The translations under genes were made by a program, and so were the position numbers. A model generated the notes under the pieces. It had not been told where the DNA came from, ran no database searches, and was given only the letters and a program-made list of their open reading frames with translations. This document shows, in pieces, positions 54,434 to 63,666 of a DNA stretch of 64,000 nucleotides. Positions within the stretch are counted from its first letter, which is position 1. Every line of letters begins with the position of its first letter. The DNA is from Sinorhizobium garamanticum (GTDB lineage: Bacteria > Pseudomonadota > Alphaproteobacteria > Rhizobiales > Rhizobiaceae), in contig NZ_CP120374.1 of the NCBI RefSeq assembly GCF_029892065.1, positions 868,001 to 932,000 on the forward strand, given 5' to 3'.

Positions 54434-55939
54434 TTACTTGATGCGGATTTCCGACAGTTGCAGCTGCGAATTGGTTGCGATCGTCGGCGTGAAGTCGATG
54501 CGTGGATTGACGCGTGCGTAGCCCACCATGTGGAACAGCAGCACATCGGCGACCACGTCGTCATGAAGGTAGGCGATGAGTTTCTTCCAATCGGCCGCGC
54601 GTTTCTCGCCCGTTGCCGCGGTCGCTTCGGCGATCATCTTGTCGACATCCGGATTGGCGATGCCCGATTGACGGCCGTTGCTGTCGTACTTGAAGTACAT
54701 CGAGAAGACCGGATCGCCACGCGCATTGTCGTGCTGGGCGGCGACAAGCAGCGGCCCCCGGTTTTCCGGATAAGGCTTGGAATACTGCTTTTCGAATTCC
54801 GCAACCTCGTACATCTGCAGCTTCGTCTTGAAGCCTACCTCTTCGAACATCTGCTGGGCGGCTTCGAGCACTTCCACCACGTTCGGGAAGTTGTTGGTGC
54901 GCCCGACGATGGCAATGGGCGTCTCGACGGGAACGCCATCGGCCTTCGCCTCGGCAAGCAGCTTCTTGGCGCCTTCCGGATCGTAGGGCGCTACCTTCAC
55001 GTCGGGGTTCCAGCCGAGTGTCGTCGGCGGCACGATTGCCGTCGCCTTGATCGCGCCCTTCGGCAACAGCGTGCCGATGAAGGCATCACGATCGAGCGCC
55101 ATGTTGAGCGCCTGGCGCACGCGCTTGTCGTTGAGCGGCGGGATGGAGTGGTCGAGCCGCATGTAGAAGGTTTCTGAGTTGGGATAGCTGAAGTCCATCT
55201 CCGCGTCATTGGCATCGAGTTCCGAAATCAGCGGCGCAATATCGGCCTCGCCGGCTGCGACCATGGCCGCCCGCACGGAAGGATCGGCACGGAACACGTA
55301 GGTCGCCTTCGTCACCTCCGGCGCACTTCCCCAGTAGTCGTCGCGCCGCGTAAGCGTGATGCTCTGACCCGCCTTCCACTCCGTGAGCTTGTAAGGACCT
55401 GTGCCGACTGGCTCGCGCGTGAATTCGATCGGCGTTTCGGCAGGCACGATCGTCACCAGCGTCATCAGGAGCGGCAGGATTGGTTGTGCCGGCGTTGCGG
55501 TGATATCGACGGTATTGTCGTCGACGACCTTCGTTTCCAGCTTGGTATCACCGAAATAGCGCGGGCTTTCGCACGAGATCTTGTCGCTCATCGCCCGTTC
55601 GATCGAGTGCTTGACGTCACCGGCATCAAAGCTGGAACCGTCTGAAAACTTCGCATCCTTGCGCAGATGGAACCGCCAGGTGCCGGGGCTCGCCTCCTCC
55701 CAGCTCTCGGCCAGGCGCGGCATCAGCCCTTTGTTGTTGCGAACGTCGAGTTCCGTCAGTGTCTCGGAAACATTCTGCAGGATGATACGGCCGATGTTCG
55801 AACGCGTCGCCATGCAAGGCTCCACAAGGTCGACCTCTTCGTCGAGAACGACCGTGATGTCCTTTGCCTCCTGGGCCCAGGCCGAGGCTGCCGCCGACGC
55901 GGTCATCATCAAGCCCAACAACAGTCTCTTACCCTTCAT
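54434..55939 (-). CDS. ABC transporter substrate-binding protein, family 5
   Basis: 501 residues. The signal peptide MKGKRLLLGLMMTASAAASA is cleaved near WAQ. The mature part has the family-5 sequence FHLRKDAKFSDGSSFDAGDV and EPVGTGPYKLTEWKAGQSIT. It is the receptor of the DppBCDF-like importer. Substrate unknown; the neighbouring sugar-acid cluster makes a non-peptide ligand possible. Confidence 0.93.
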   Translation of the reverse strand: MKGKRLLLGLMMTASAAASAWAQEAKDITVVLDEEVDLVEPCMATRSNIGRIILQNVSETLTELDVRNNKGLMPRLAESWEEASPGTWRFHLRKDAKFSDGSSFDAGDVKHSIERAMSDKISCESPRYFGDTKLETKVVDDNTVDITATPAQPILPLLMTLVTIVPAETPIEFTREPVGTGPYKLTEWKAGQSITLTRRDDYWGSAPEVTKATYVFRADPSVRAAMVAAGEADIAPLISELDANDAEMDFSYPNSETFYMRLDHSIPPLNDKRVRQALNMALDRDAFIGTLLPKGAIKATAIVPPTTLGWNPDVKVAPYDPEGAKKLLAEAKADGVPVETPIAIVGRTNNFPNVVEVLEAAQQMFEEVGFKTKLQMYEVAEFEKQYSKPYPENRGPLLVAAQHDNARGDPVFSMYFKYDSNGRQSGIANPDVDKMIAEATAATGEKRAADWKKLIAYLHDDVVADVLLFHMVGYARVNPRIDFTPTIATNSQLQLSEIRIK

Positions 55940-56036
55940 CTGTTCCTCCCTGATGAGCCAGCGCTTTCAATGTTCCGTGTCCGGCCGCGCTGCGGAGCCG
56001 TCGCTATCGGTTGCCGCCCACCGGCAGCAGGTTGTT

Positions 56037-56930
56037 TCAATCTTCCGCCACCCGCCGCTTCAGTCGCCCTCCTCCGACGACGATCATCGTCGCGGCGAAA
56101 ATGATCGCGGCACCGAGCCAGGTGGAGAGCCCCGCGACCTCGCCGAACAGGATCCAGGCCATGACCGCAACAAACGGCAGCCGCAGAAAATCCATGGGCG
56201 CAATCTGCGACGCATCGGCGATGCTGAACGCCTTGGTCATCAGCGCCATATTGGCGGCGCCCATCGCGCCTTGCAGCGCGAGCAAGGCGAATTCGCGGAG
56301 GTCGGGCGTCGTCCAGTAGAGTGCCGCAGGCACAGCCGCCAATGGCACCGTAACAATGAGGTTCCATACGACCAGCGTCTCGGTCGAATCGAGATCCGAC
56401 ATGCGCTTCAGCATGAGTTGAACGAGCGCCTGAAGCGCGGCCCCGGCTACCGCCAGAAGCAAGGCCGTCTCCATGCCGCCCTGGCCAGCGGGATCGATGA
56501 TGATCAACGCACCGGCGAAGCCTGCCACGAGCGCGAAAACGAGGCCGGGCGTCAGCTTTTCGCCGAGCCACAGCCAGGCGCCCAGCATCAGAAAAATCGG
56601 AGTCGTGAACATGATCGCCATCGCATCGGCAAGCGGCGCGGCGGCGAAGGCCATAAAAAAACAAACGAGCGCGGCAAGCTTCAGTGCCGCGCGAGTGACA
56701 TGCTGGAGCCGATAGCCGGATTTCAGGACGCGTGGGCGCGCCACGATCAATGGGGCTATGGTTGCAAGGCCGAAGAGGCAGCGAAAGAAGCCGATGACGA
56801 ACGCGTGCACTTCACCCGCAAGGAGACGCACAACTGCCGCATCCGCCGCAGCAAGCGCGGCGGCCGCTGCAACGCAACACAGCGCCTTGGCCGTCAGATG
56901 CTCACTTTGATGATTGACGATTGCGACCAT
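56037..56930 (-). CDS. EamA-family (DMT) membrane transporter
   Basis: 297 residues with about ten hydrophobic helices in two EamA repeats (first about 30-140, second about 150-290). Features include EVHAFVIGFFRCLFGLATIA and LADAMAIMFTTPIFLMLGAW. Such carriers export metabolites or act as permeases; the substrate cannot be inferred. It is upstream of the binding-protein gene in the same orientation and divergent from the sialidase-like gene. Confidence 0.9.
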   Translation of the reverse strand: MVAIVNHQSEHLTAKALCCVAAAAALAAADAAVVRLLAGEVHAFVIGFFRCLFGLATIAPLIVARPRVLKSGYRLQHVTRAALKLAALVCFFMAFAAAPLADAMAIMFTTPIFLMLGAWLWLGEKLTPGLVFALVAGFAGALIIIDPAGQGGMETALLLAVAGAALQALVQLMLKRMSDLDSTETLVVWNLIVTVPLAAVPAALYWTTPDLREFALLALQGAMGAANMALMTKAFSIADASQIAPMDFLRLPFVAVMAWILFGEVAGLSTWLGAAIIFAATMIVVGGGRLKRRVAED

Positions 56931-57170
56931 CCTCTCCCGCGACGCTCCTCTCGCTCACTGAAGCCAGAGTGGAGCAATGCCAATAATTTGTCAACTCGTG
57001 TTAAGTTGATTTCGCAGACGCATTTTTTGCGTTACGATATCATATTGTATTATCGACATATTTTTGATGTACAGCAAAAATGCAGGCGCCCCGATTGATT
57101 ATATTCAACTTGACAACATCTGATTTCTTTGAATTCTTTTTGCACATCGACGGGAAAAGGGAGGGGAGAA

Positions 57171-58343
57171 GTGACCCCAGAAGAGATCGGAAGTCGCATG
57201 GACGGGCGCATTGTTCGCACGGAGGTGGACCGCGAAGAGGCCTTTCTGCCCTCCCCCAGGATTCACAATCACGCGTCGTTCCTGGCTTTCCTGCCCGATG
57301 GCTCGCTCGCCTGCGCCTGGTTTGCCGGGACGCTCGAGGGCAAATCGGACATCTCCATTCACCTTTCCACCCTCGCGCGCGGTAGCAACATCTGGTCGAA
57401 GACAGTCCAGGTCAGCGACGATCCGGAGCGCTCCGAACAAAACCCGATGATCTTTGTTCGCCCCGACGGCGGCGTGAGCCTGTTTCACACGGCACAACCC
57501 TCGGGAAACCAGGACGAAAGCCGCGTGCGCGAGCGGTCCTTCATCCTTGAGAACGGAACGCCCGTTTCCGGACCGGCGCGTGACCTTGGACTGGCGGCCG
57601 GGACGTTCATCCGTGCGACGATTGTCCGGCGTGACGATGGCGCCTGGATGCTGCCTCTGTTCCTGTGCAACCCTCGCCCCGGCGCACGCTGGACCGGCAC
57701 CCACGACACCGCGGCCGTGGCGGTCAGCAACGATGAGGGCGCGAACTGGTCGGTCATCGACGTCCCACAGTCCTATGGCTGCGTCCACATGACGATCGTG
57801 CCGCTCGACGGCAATGAGATGGTCGCGTTCTACCGCCGCCGTCAGGCGGACTTCGTCTACCGTTCGACGAGCAGCGATGGCGGGCAGAGCTGGACGCCGC
57901 CGGAGGCGACGGACGTGCCCAACAACAACTCCTCGATCGCGGCGGTCCGTCTCGCCGACGGGCGGGTGGCGCTGCTCTGCAATCCCGTCTCATCGGCAAC
58001 CTCGAGCGACCGGCGCGATTCGCTCTATGACGAACTTGGCGTGGAGGATAATCGTCCGAACGCCGAGGGCGGTATAACGCCGATCTGGGGCGTTCCCCGG
58101 GCGCCGCTGACGCTTTGCGTTTCGACGGACGGCGGCCGGACATTTCCGCTTCGGCGCTTGGTCGAAGATGGCCCGGGCACGTGCCTTTCGAACAATTCGC
58201 TCGATGGGCGGAATCACGAGCTTTCCTATCCGGCGCTTCTCGAAGACGGTGACGGCAACCTTCACATCGCCTTCACCTTCCATCGACGCGCGATCAAATA
58301 CGTCCGCCTTGCCAAGGGCTGGATCGACGGAGACCCGAAATGA
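57171..58343 (+). CDS. Sialidase-fold (BNR/Asp-box) protein, cytoplasmic
   Basis: 390 residues from a GTG after GGGAGGGGAGAA. There is no signal peptide. Three Asp-boxes are visible: SNDEGANW at Ser186, SSDGGQSW at Ser234 and STDGGRTF at Ser318. Other landmarks are [49 protein letters not shown] and [20 protein letters not shown]. It resembles the BNR_2 branch of exo-alpha-sialidases. A cytoplasmic sialidase-like enzyme in a sugar-acid operon suggests it acts on an imported glycoside or phosphorylated intermediate, not on host sialic acid; that is inference. Its end overlaps the next gene (ATGA). Confidence 0.82.
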   Translation: MTPEEIGSRMDGRIVRTEVDREEAFLPSPRIHNHASFLAFLPDGSLACAWFAGTLEGKSDISIHLSTLARGSNIWSKTVQVSDDPERSEQNPMIFVRPDGGVSLFHTAQPSGNQDESRVRERSFILENGTPVSGPARDLGLAAGTFIRATIVRRDDGAWMLPLFLCNPRPGARWTGTHDTAAVAVSNDEGANWSVIDVPQSYGCVHMTIVPLDGNEMVAFYRRRQADFVYRSTSSDGGQSWTPPEATDVPNNNSSIAAVRLADGRVALLCNPVSSATSSDRRDSLYDELGVEDNRPNAEGGITPIWGVPRAPLTLCVSTDGGRTFPLRRLVEDGPGTCLSNNSLDGRNHELSYPALLEDGDGNLHIAFTFHRRAIKYVRLAKGWIDGDPK

Positions 58344-59296
58344 GCAATATCGTCGGCATAACCATGGGCGACCCGGCAGGCGTGGGACCGGAGATTATCG
58401 TCAAGTCTCTCTCCGAGATGAGTGCCGCCGACCGGGCCGCAACGCGTGTGTTCGGTAACCTGGCGCAGTTGGAGGCGGCCAGGGCGATCCTTGGCATCGA
58501 ACTCGACCTCCGCGACATCGTCGAGGACGTTCCGGTCGATGGAGCTCCCCTACCATGGGGTAAGCTCAGCGCGGTCTCCGGCGACGCGTCCTTTCGTTTC
58601 ATCGACCTCGCCGTCAAGTCGGCGATGGCCGGGAAGATCGGCTGCATCGTCACCGCGCCGATCAACAAGGAGGCGCTGAACTCGGCCGGGCACCACTACG
58701 ACGGTCACACCGGCATGCTGACCGCGCTGACCGGCTCGAAATCCGCCTTCATGCTGCTGGCGTCAGAGCGGCTCAAGGTCATCCATGTCTCGACCCATGT
58801 TTCACTCAAGGATGCGATCGGTCGCGCCAAGCCCGAGCGCATTCTGGCGACGATCCGGGCGGGCAATGAGCATTTGAAACGCATCGGCTATGAGAACCCC
58901 AGAATCGCGGTCGCCGGCATCAACCCCCATTGCGGCGAAAACGGCCTCTTCGGAACGGAAGACGACGAACACATCGCGCCGGCAGTGGCCGAGGCGCGCG
59001 CGGAAGGCATCGACGTGCAGGGCCCGATCTCGGCGGACACGGTTTTCCATCGCGCCTACCAGGGCGGCTTCGACCTCGTCATCGCGCAGTATCACGATCA
59101 GGGGCACATCCCGATCAAGCTGGTCGCCTTCGATACGGCGGTCAACGTGTCGGTGGGCTTACCGATCGATCGGACGTCGGTTGATCACGGAACAGCCTTC
59201 GATATCGCCGGTACGGGCAAAGCCAAGCATGTCAACATGAACGCCGCTATCGCCTATGCGCGCAAGCTCATCGCTGGGAAGAACGCAAATGTCTGA
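58340..59296 (+). CDS. PdxA-family dehydrogenase, PdxA2-like
   Basis: 318 residues. The metal-binding histidines are His153 (VSTHVSLKD), His197 (NPHCGENG) and His252 (QYHDQGHIP). [20 protein letters not shown] starts the protein and [17 protein letters not shown] the C-terminal part. PdxA oxidises 4-phosphohydroxy-threonine; PdxA2 enzymes paired with DUF1537 kinases oxidise 4-phospho-threonate or erythronate. A DUF1537 kinase is encoded 3 kb away on the other strand, which supports the second role. No other pyridoxine gene is nearby. Confidence 0.88.
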   Translation: MSNIVGITMGDPAGVGPEIIVKSLSEMSAADRAATRVFGNLAQLEAARAILGIELDLRDIVEDVPVDGAPLPWGKLSAVSGDASFRFIDLAVKSAMAGKIGCIVTAPINKEALNSAGHHYDGHTGMLTALTGSKSAFMLLASERLKVIHVSTHVSLKDAIGRAKPERILATIRAGNEHLKRIGYENPRIAVAGINPHCGENGLFGTEDDEHIAPAVAEARAEGIDVQGPISADTVFHRAYQGGFDLVIAQYHDQGHIPIKLVAFDTAVNVSVGLPIDRTSVDHGTAFDIAGTGKAKHVNMNAAIAYARKLIAGKNANV

Positions 59297-60200
59297 TTTC
59301 GAGATTGGCGGCGTATTTTGCGCCGCAACCACAGCCGTAACGACCGATGGCAGGCCGGATTTCCGCCTGTTCATAGATCATTGCCGGCAGCTGCTGGACG
59401 AAGGCTGCCACGGCATCGCCCTCTTGGGCACGACAGGAGAAGCGAATTCCTTCGGACTGAAGGACCGTATGGAAATTCTTGACCGGGCGACTGCCGGCGG
59501 CATCCGTCCGGAACAGCTCCTGCCGGGAACGGCCCAATCGGCCGTCGCCGACACGATCGAACTCACCCGCCACGCCGTCCGGGCTGGTGTACGCGGCGTC
59601 GTGATGCTGCCGCCCTTCTACTACAAGGGTGTCAGCGCCGAGGGCATCTATCGCGCCTATGCGCGCATCATCGACGGTGTCGGCGACGATCGGCTGAGGA
59701 TGGTGCTCTATCACATCCCCCAGGTTTCCGGCGTGGCGATCCCGCATGAGGTCATCGGCCGTCTTCGCGAGAATTTCCCGGGTATCGTCGTCGGCATCAA
59801 GGACAGTTCGGGCGATCTCGAAAACATGAAGGCCATGGTCAAGGCCTTCCCGGGCTTCGGCGTGCTCGCAGGGGCCGACCCGTTGCTGCTGCCGTTGCTC
59901 GAGGCGGGTGGCGCCGGCTGCATCACGGCGAGTTCGAACCTCGTGGCTGGCGATCTGCGCTTCGTCTTCGACAACTGGAACGTCGCCGGCAGAGGGGCGG
60001 AGGTGAAGGCCATCCAGGAGAAGATCGTCGCCTGGCGCGAACTCACCAACGCCTATGTCCAGCTTCCGACCGTCAAGGCAATGGTTGCGAGGCGGCGCGG
60101 CGACAATGGCTGGCTTCGCGTCAATCCCCCGCTTGTGGAACTGACCGACGCGGAATGCGAGGCCGTCTGGGCGCGCATGGCTGAGCTGGAACAGGCGTGA
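59289..60200 (+). CDS. DapA-family lyase/aldolase (Schiff-base TIM barrel)
   Basis: 303 residues. The family features are intact: GTTGEANSF (residues 47-55), Tyr141 ([11 protein letters not shown]) and the Schiff-base Lys171 ([10 protein letters not shown]). It may be an aldolase on a 2-keto acid rather than dihydrodipicolinate synthase, because it lies in a catabolic unit. The ATG overlaps the PdxA-like gene by eight bases. The exact substrate cannot be assigned. Confidence 0.88.
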   Translation: MSDFEIGGVFCAATTAVTTDGRPDFRLFIDHCRQLLDEGCHGIALLGTTGEANSFGLKDRMEILDRATAGGIRPEQLLPGTAQSAVADTIELTRHAVRAGVRGVVMLPPFYYKGVSAEGIYRAYARIIDGVGDDRLRMVLYHIPQVSGVAIPHEVIGRLRENFPGIVVGIKDSSGDLENMKAMVKAFPGFGVLAGADPLLLPLLEAGGAGCITASSNLVAGDLRFVFDNWNVAGRGAEVKAIQEKIVAWRELTNAYVQLPTVKAMVARRRGDNGWLRVNPPLVELTDAECEAVWARMAELEQA

Positions 60201-60210
60201 GGGGGCGATC

Positions 60211-61335
60211 ATGGACGGAATGGCGAGACCGATTACGCTCCACCAACCCAAGCGCCTCGAGATCGGCGCGGGCGCCTCTGTTAGGCTCGGTGCCTTGGCC
60301 GAGAGCGCCCAGCGCGTCCTGATCATCGCGTCGGAACACACGATCGGCTTTGCGGAAAGGCTCGGTCTCGGCAACAAGGCGTCGATCTTTTCCGACGTTT
60401 CGGCCGAACCGGATGACCGGGCGCTCACCGCCGCCCTAGAGGCGGCCCGTGCCTTGCGGCCGGACCTCGTCGTCGGGCTTGGCGGCGGCTCGGTGCTGGA
60501 CGTCGCCAAGCTCGTCGCCGCCTTGTGGGATGGCCCACAATCGCTCGACGACGTTGCCGGACCGGACAAGGTAGCGGGGCGCCGCACCTGGCTGGCGCAG
60601 GTTCCGACAACGGCCGGCACGGGATCCGAAGCCGGCATCCGGGCGCTGATCACGGACAGTGCCACGCATTCCAAAAAGGCAGTCGAAAGCCCGCACCTGC
60701 TTGCGGATATCGCCATCCTCGATCCGGAATTGACCTGGTCCGTGCCCCCGGCGGTAACTGCGGCCACAGGCATCGACGCAATGGCGCACTGCGTGGAGGC
60801 CTTCACCAATATCCGCGCCCATGACCTCATCGACGGCTATGCCCGCATGGGCATTCGCCTCGTCGGCAAGTATCTCGCGCGGGCCGTGGAGAACGGCCGC
60901 GACACGGAAGCCCGCGCCGGCATGATGCTCGCCTCCTACTATGGCGGCATTTGCCTTGGCCCGGTCAACACGGCAGCCGGCCACGCACTCGCCTACCCGC
61001 TCGGCACGCGTCTTGGACTGCCGCACGGACTGGCGAACGCCATCATCTTCCCGCATGTGCTCGCCTATAACGCGCCGGTGCGTAGGGAGAAGACGGCGGA
61101 AATCCTGAATGCGCTCGGCCTTCCGATCTTCGACGACGAGACGCAGGTTCTGAACGCCTCCTACCGCTTCTGCAAGGATCTCGGCGTCGAAATGCGGCTG
61201 TCGGCTCACGGGGCCGATCCTGCTGCTCTGGAGGGGTGGGCAGGCGAAGCCCACGCCATTCGCAGATTGATGGACAACAATCCGCGCGACATGTCCGCGA
61301 GCGATGTGCTCGACATCTATCGGGCGACGTTCTGA
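60211..61335 (+). CDS. Iron-containing alcohol dehydrogenase
   Basis: 374 residues. The NAD-binding GGGS is at about 91-94 (GLGGGSVLDVAKL). The metal ligands Asp189, His193 (GIDAMAHCVEAF), His258 (NTAAGHALAYPLG) and His272 (GLPHGLANA) are all present. The enzyme class reduces aldehydes or oxidises alcohols or hydroxyacids. Start ATG after GAGGGGGCGATC, ten bases after the DapA-like gene; a shorter start at Met4 is possible. Last gene of the plus-strand unit. Confidence 0.9.
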   Translation: MDGMARPITLHQPKRLEIGAGASVRLGALAESAQRVLIIASEHTIGFAERLGLGNKASIFSDVSAEPDDRALTAALEAARALRPDLVVGLGGGSVLDVAKLVAALWDGPQSLDDVAGPDKVAGRRTWLAQVPTTAGTGSEAGIRALITDSATHSKKAVESPHLLADIAILDPELTWSVPPAVTAATGIDAMAHCVEAFTNIRAHDLIDGYARMGIRLVGKYLARAVENGRDTEARAGMMLASYYGGICLGPVNTAAGHALAYPLGTRLGLPHGLANAIIFPHVLAYNAPVRREKTAEILNALGLPIFDDETQVLNASYRFCKDLGVEMRLSAHGADPAALEGWAGEAHAIRRLMDNNPRDMSASDVLDIYRATF

Positions 61336-61398
61336 AGGCGGGCAGTTCACATGCATTGGCGCTATCGATGGCATGACGGCGCACTTATCCTCAGCCAT

Positions 61399-61421
61399 CT
61401 GCCAGCGACAGACGCTGGCAG
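61399..61421 (+). terminator. Hairpin downstream of the Fe-ADH gene
   Basis: CTGCCAGCG (61399-61407) pairs with CGCTGGCAG (61413-61421). It lies between two converging genes. No T-run follows. Confidence 0.5.
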
Positions 61422-61484
61422 GCGCGCATGCTATGCCTGACCTGTCAGTGCGTGTTTGCGGCTCGTCGCGAAAGCGACTCGAGT

Positions 61485-61535
61485 TCGCGTTGCAGCGCCG
61501 CGCGTCTCTTCAGACGCGCCAAGGAAACATCCAGA
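61485..61535. repeat. Two-hairpin dispersed repeat, copy 6 (partial, inverted)
   Basis: Read on the minus strand: CCTTGGCGCGTCTGAAGAGA and CGCGCGGCGCTGCAA, matching the second hairpin of the other copies. The first hairpin is not recognisable. Confidence 0.45.
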
Positions 61536-61580
61536 GGGCCACCGCATCTGCATGTTCCGAGGGGTGGAAGGTCAACTGCT

Positions 61581-62297
61581 CTAAGTGAGTTCCGGCCGTC
61601 GGCCCTCGAAAAGCCGATCGCGGGAGCCATGGAGGTGCTGACGCATGAGCTCGCGTGCCTGGTTCGGCTTTCGGTCGCGAATGGCTTCGTAGATCGCTGC
61701 GTGCTCGTCATAGACATGGCGCAGGCCCGCGACGGAGTTCTTCAACGACAGGCCATGGAACTGCATGCCGATGGCGATGTGATCCTTGAGCGCTTCCATC
61801 GCCGTCGAGAAGTAGCTGTTTCCGGACGCCTGCGCGATCGCGAGATGGAACATGAAATCGGCGTCCTCGCGGTGGCGCTGCCGATTGGTTGCATCCTGCA
61901 AGGTTTCAAGCGCAAGCCTGATCACCCGGATCTGCGTTTCGCTGTGCCGCTCGGCCGCGAGTGCCGCCGCCTCAGGTTCCATCGTCATGCGGAACTCGTA
62001 ACAGTTCTGTAGGTCGGCGAAGTTTTCGAGCGGCCCGAAACCGAGCGGTTGCCGCAAACCCTGAATTCGAACGAAACTGCCGGCACCTTGCCGCGAATAG
62101 ACAAGGCCTTGATCGCGAAGCCTTTTCAAGGCGTCACGAACAACCGGACGGGAGACCTGGAACTCCGCCGCCAACTCGTGCTCGGTCGGCAGACGCTCGT
62201 CGCTCTGATAGGCCCCTGATTTGATTGCGTGCTGCAGCCGTTCGAAGACGACCTCGCTCAGGCTCTTACGGTGTGAAAGCTGCTCTCCGGCGCGCAT
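61581..62297 (-). CDS. GntR-family regulator, FadR/FCD subgroup
   Basis: 238 residues. The HTH (about 10-78) includes SEVVFERLQHAIKSGAYQSD, LPTEHELAAEFQVSRPVVRD and ALKRLRDQGLVYSRQGAGSF. The FCD domain includes CYEFRMTMEPEAAALAAER and ADFMFHLAIAQASGNSYF. Its ATG overlaps the stop of the DUF1537 kinase (ATGA), so they are co-translated. It probably regulates the sugar-acid cluster on both sides. Confidence 0.9.
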   Translation of the reverse strand: MRAGEQLSHRKSLSEVVFERLQHAIKSGAYQSDERLPTEHELAAEFQVSRPVVRDALKRLRDQGLVYSRQGAGSFVRIQGLRQPLGFGPLENFADLQNCYEFRMTMEPEAAALAAERHSETQIRVIRLALETLQDATNRQRHREDADFMFHLAIAQASGNSYFSTAMEALKDHIAIGMQFHGLSLKNSVAGLRHVYDEHAAIYEAIRDRKPNQARELMRQHLHGSRDRLFEGRRPELT

Positions 62298-63349
62298 CAG
62301 GCCAACACCTCTTTCCTCGTCATGGCGCGGACGACCCTGCAAAGTGTGTCGGAATCCCCAAAGCCGCCCGATTTGGTAATGTAGAATTGGCCGCCATACT
62401 CGGCAACCGGCAGGCCCGGCAGCACCTCTCCGACCAGGCGGAGAATACGAATGTTCTGGCGGTCGAAGTAAGCTTCCGCCGTTGCGCCACCGGAGAGCAG
62501 CATAGTCCGGCATTCGCCGGCAAACGCGATTGCGGATTCTGCAAGCGCCGCGGCCACGTCCGACGCGCTGGCTGGCGATACGCCATCCACCGCCTGCATT
62601 AAGGTCACGTCGTCAGCGCGTTCGGATCCGAAACGAGCCTGCTGCACTTGTCCTGCAGGTGCTGCGAGATAGAGGAGATCCGGAACGGCTCGTCGCAGTT
62701 CCTCGACCTGCGATACCGTTATTGGATCCCGGGAACCGATTGCCATCAGCAACCGCCCTTCCCGCGCAGCAAAAGGCTCGACACGCGGCCTGCCCGCCCT
62801 GCTTACCAACGCGTTGGCGAGCGACAGGGCTCCGACAAGAAGGTCGCCAGGCGCAATGGCATCGACTGCGGCCCGCATCTCCTCGACAGTCTCCGTGTCC
62901 GGAATGACAGCGCGATCGGCGATGGCACCCAGACGCGCGGCAATGGAGATCGGTCGATCGACCCCGAAGCCACGGATCTGGCCATTACGGACGACCCGAC
63001 CGAATTCCGGGATCGCGGGCAAGACGACGGCCCGTGCAAAATCTAGGACGGAAAGCTCCGCCTCAACGTTCCCTTTCAAGCGCGAGTCGACCTTCTTGAA
63101 AAGCCGCATGCCTGGCGTCATCGCCTGTTGCGCAAGGAGGACGCGTCGCGCCGCCTCGGCCGGCGCGATTTCGCGGCTGCGCGTCGTCACCGCGACCACG
63201 TCAGAGCCGCCCTCGATCGCTTCGCCGAGCGCGCTCTGGTCAGCGACGACGTCGACCGAAAAGCGATGGACAGCGAAAGGCGCCGCCGTATCGAGCGCGC
63301 CGGTGAGATCATCGGCGACGATCAGGAGCCTGTTCTGCACAACATCCAT
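62297..63349 (-). CDS. DUF1537 (OtnK/DtnK-like) four-carbon sugar-acid kinase
   Basis: 350 residues, shorter than the common 400-430. The N-terminal domain shows LLIVADDLTGALDTAAPFAV (Asp13-Asp14) and FKKVDSRLKGNVEAELSV; the C-terminal nucleotide-binding domain shows LLSGGATAEAYFDRQNIRIL and FYITKSGGFGDSDTLCRVV. This family phosphorylates threonate, erythronate or related acids at C4. The start is set at MDVVQNRLLI with GGATGCCGC before it. The PdxA2-like enzyme at 58.3 kb would act on the product. First gene of the minus-strand unit. Confidence 0.88.
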   Translation of the reverse strand: MDVVQNRLLIVADDLTGALDTAAPFAVHRFSVDVVADQSALGEAIEGGSDVVAVTTRSREIAPAEAARRVLLAQQAMTPGMRLFKKVDSRLKGNVEAELSVLDFARAVVLPAIPEFGRVVRNGQIRGFGVDRPISIAARLGAIADRAVIPDTETVEEMRAAVDAIAPGDLLVGALSLANALVSRAGRPRVEPFAAREGRLLMAIGSRDPITVSQVEELRRAVPDLLYLAAPAGQVQQARFGSERADDVTLMQAVDGVSPASASDVAAALAESAIAFAGECRTMLLSGGATAEAYFDRQNIRILRLVGEVLPGLPVAEYGGQFYITKSGGFGDSDTLCRVVRAMTRKEVLA

Positions 63350-63577
63350 GCGGCATCCAGTTTTACAAATTCTCAAGAGAGGAACGCGGAATCGCGTCCA
63401 TTTTTTCTTTTCAAATCATGGCAGAACCTGCAACGAAGGCAACATATTTTTACAACTATCGGACAAGTCGAAACTTCCCCGGCCACCACACCTCAGGAAC
63501 GTAGGGTTGATACGAGAGGGGCGCGAAGCGATATCACCCATGACCAGCTTGGCACCACGTCGTTGAGCAAAGGAAAA

Positions 63578-63604
63578 GCCGGACCTGCACGAAGCAGATC
63601 CGGC
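63578..63604 (-). terminator. Rho-independent terminator of the NCS2 permease
   Basis: GCCGGA-C-CTGC pairs with GCAG-A-TCCGGC, followed on the minus strand by TTTTCC. It lies about 60 bases past the permease stop. Confidence 0.8.
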
Positions 63605-63632
63605 TGATGGCAGTGTTCGCAAATCGGAAACG

Positions 63633-63660
63633 GACGTCGGGGCGGAAACTCCCCGACGTC
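63633..63660 (-). terminator. First hairpin past the NCS2 permease stop
   Basis: GACGTCGGGG (63633-63642) and CCCCGACGTC (63651-63660) form a perfect 10-bp stem with an 8-base loop, six bases past the stop. With the T-run hairpin further on, it makes a double terminator. Confidence 0.6.
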
Positions 63661-63666
63661 AACCGA

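Larger units (their letters stand above)
63350..63666. other. 317-base gap between DUF1537 and NCS2 genes
   Basis: No gene seen. The left part is AT-rich and must hold the DUF1537 promoter; the right part holds two strong hairpins that end the NCS2 transcript. Confidence 0.6.

Noticed and set aside
57000..57130. Scattered TTGTCAA/TTGACAA and TTGTAT motifs before the sialidase-like gene as GntR operators
   Set aside because: Arms are short, far apart and occur by chance in AT-rich DNA; no match upstream of the DUF1537 gene to support them.
59268..60830. 520-codon minus-strand open frame opposite the DapA-like and ADH genes
   Set aside because: Both plus-strand genes have complete active sites; the antisense product shows no family.
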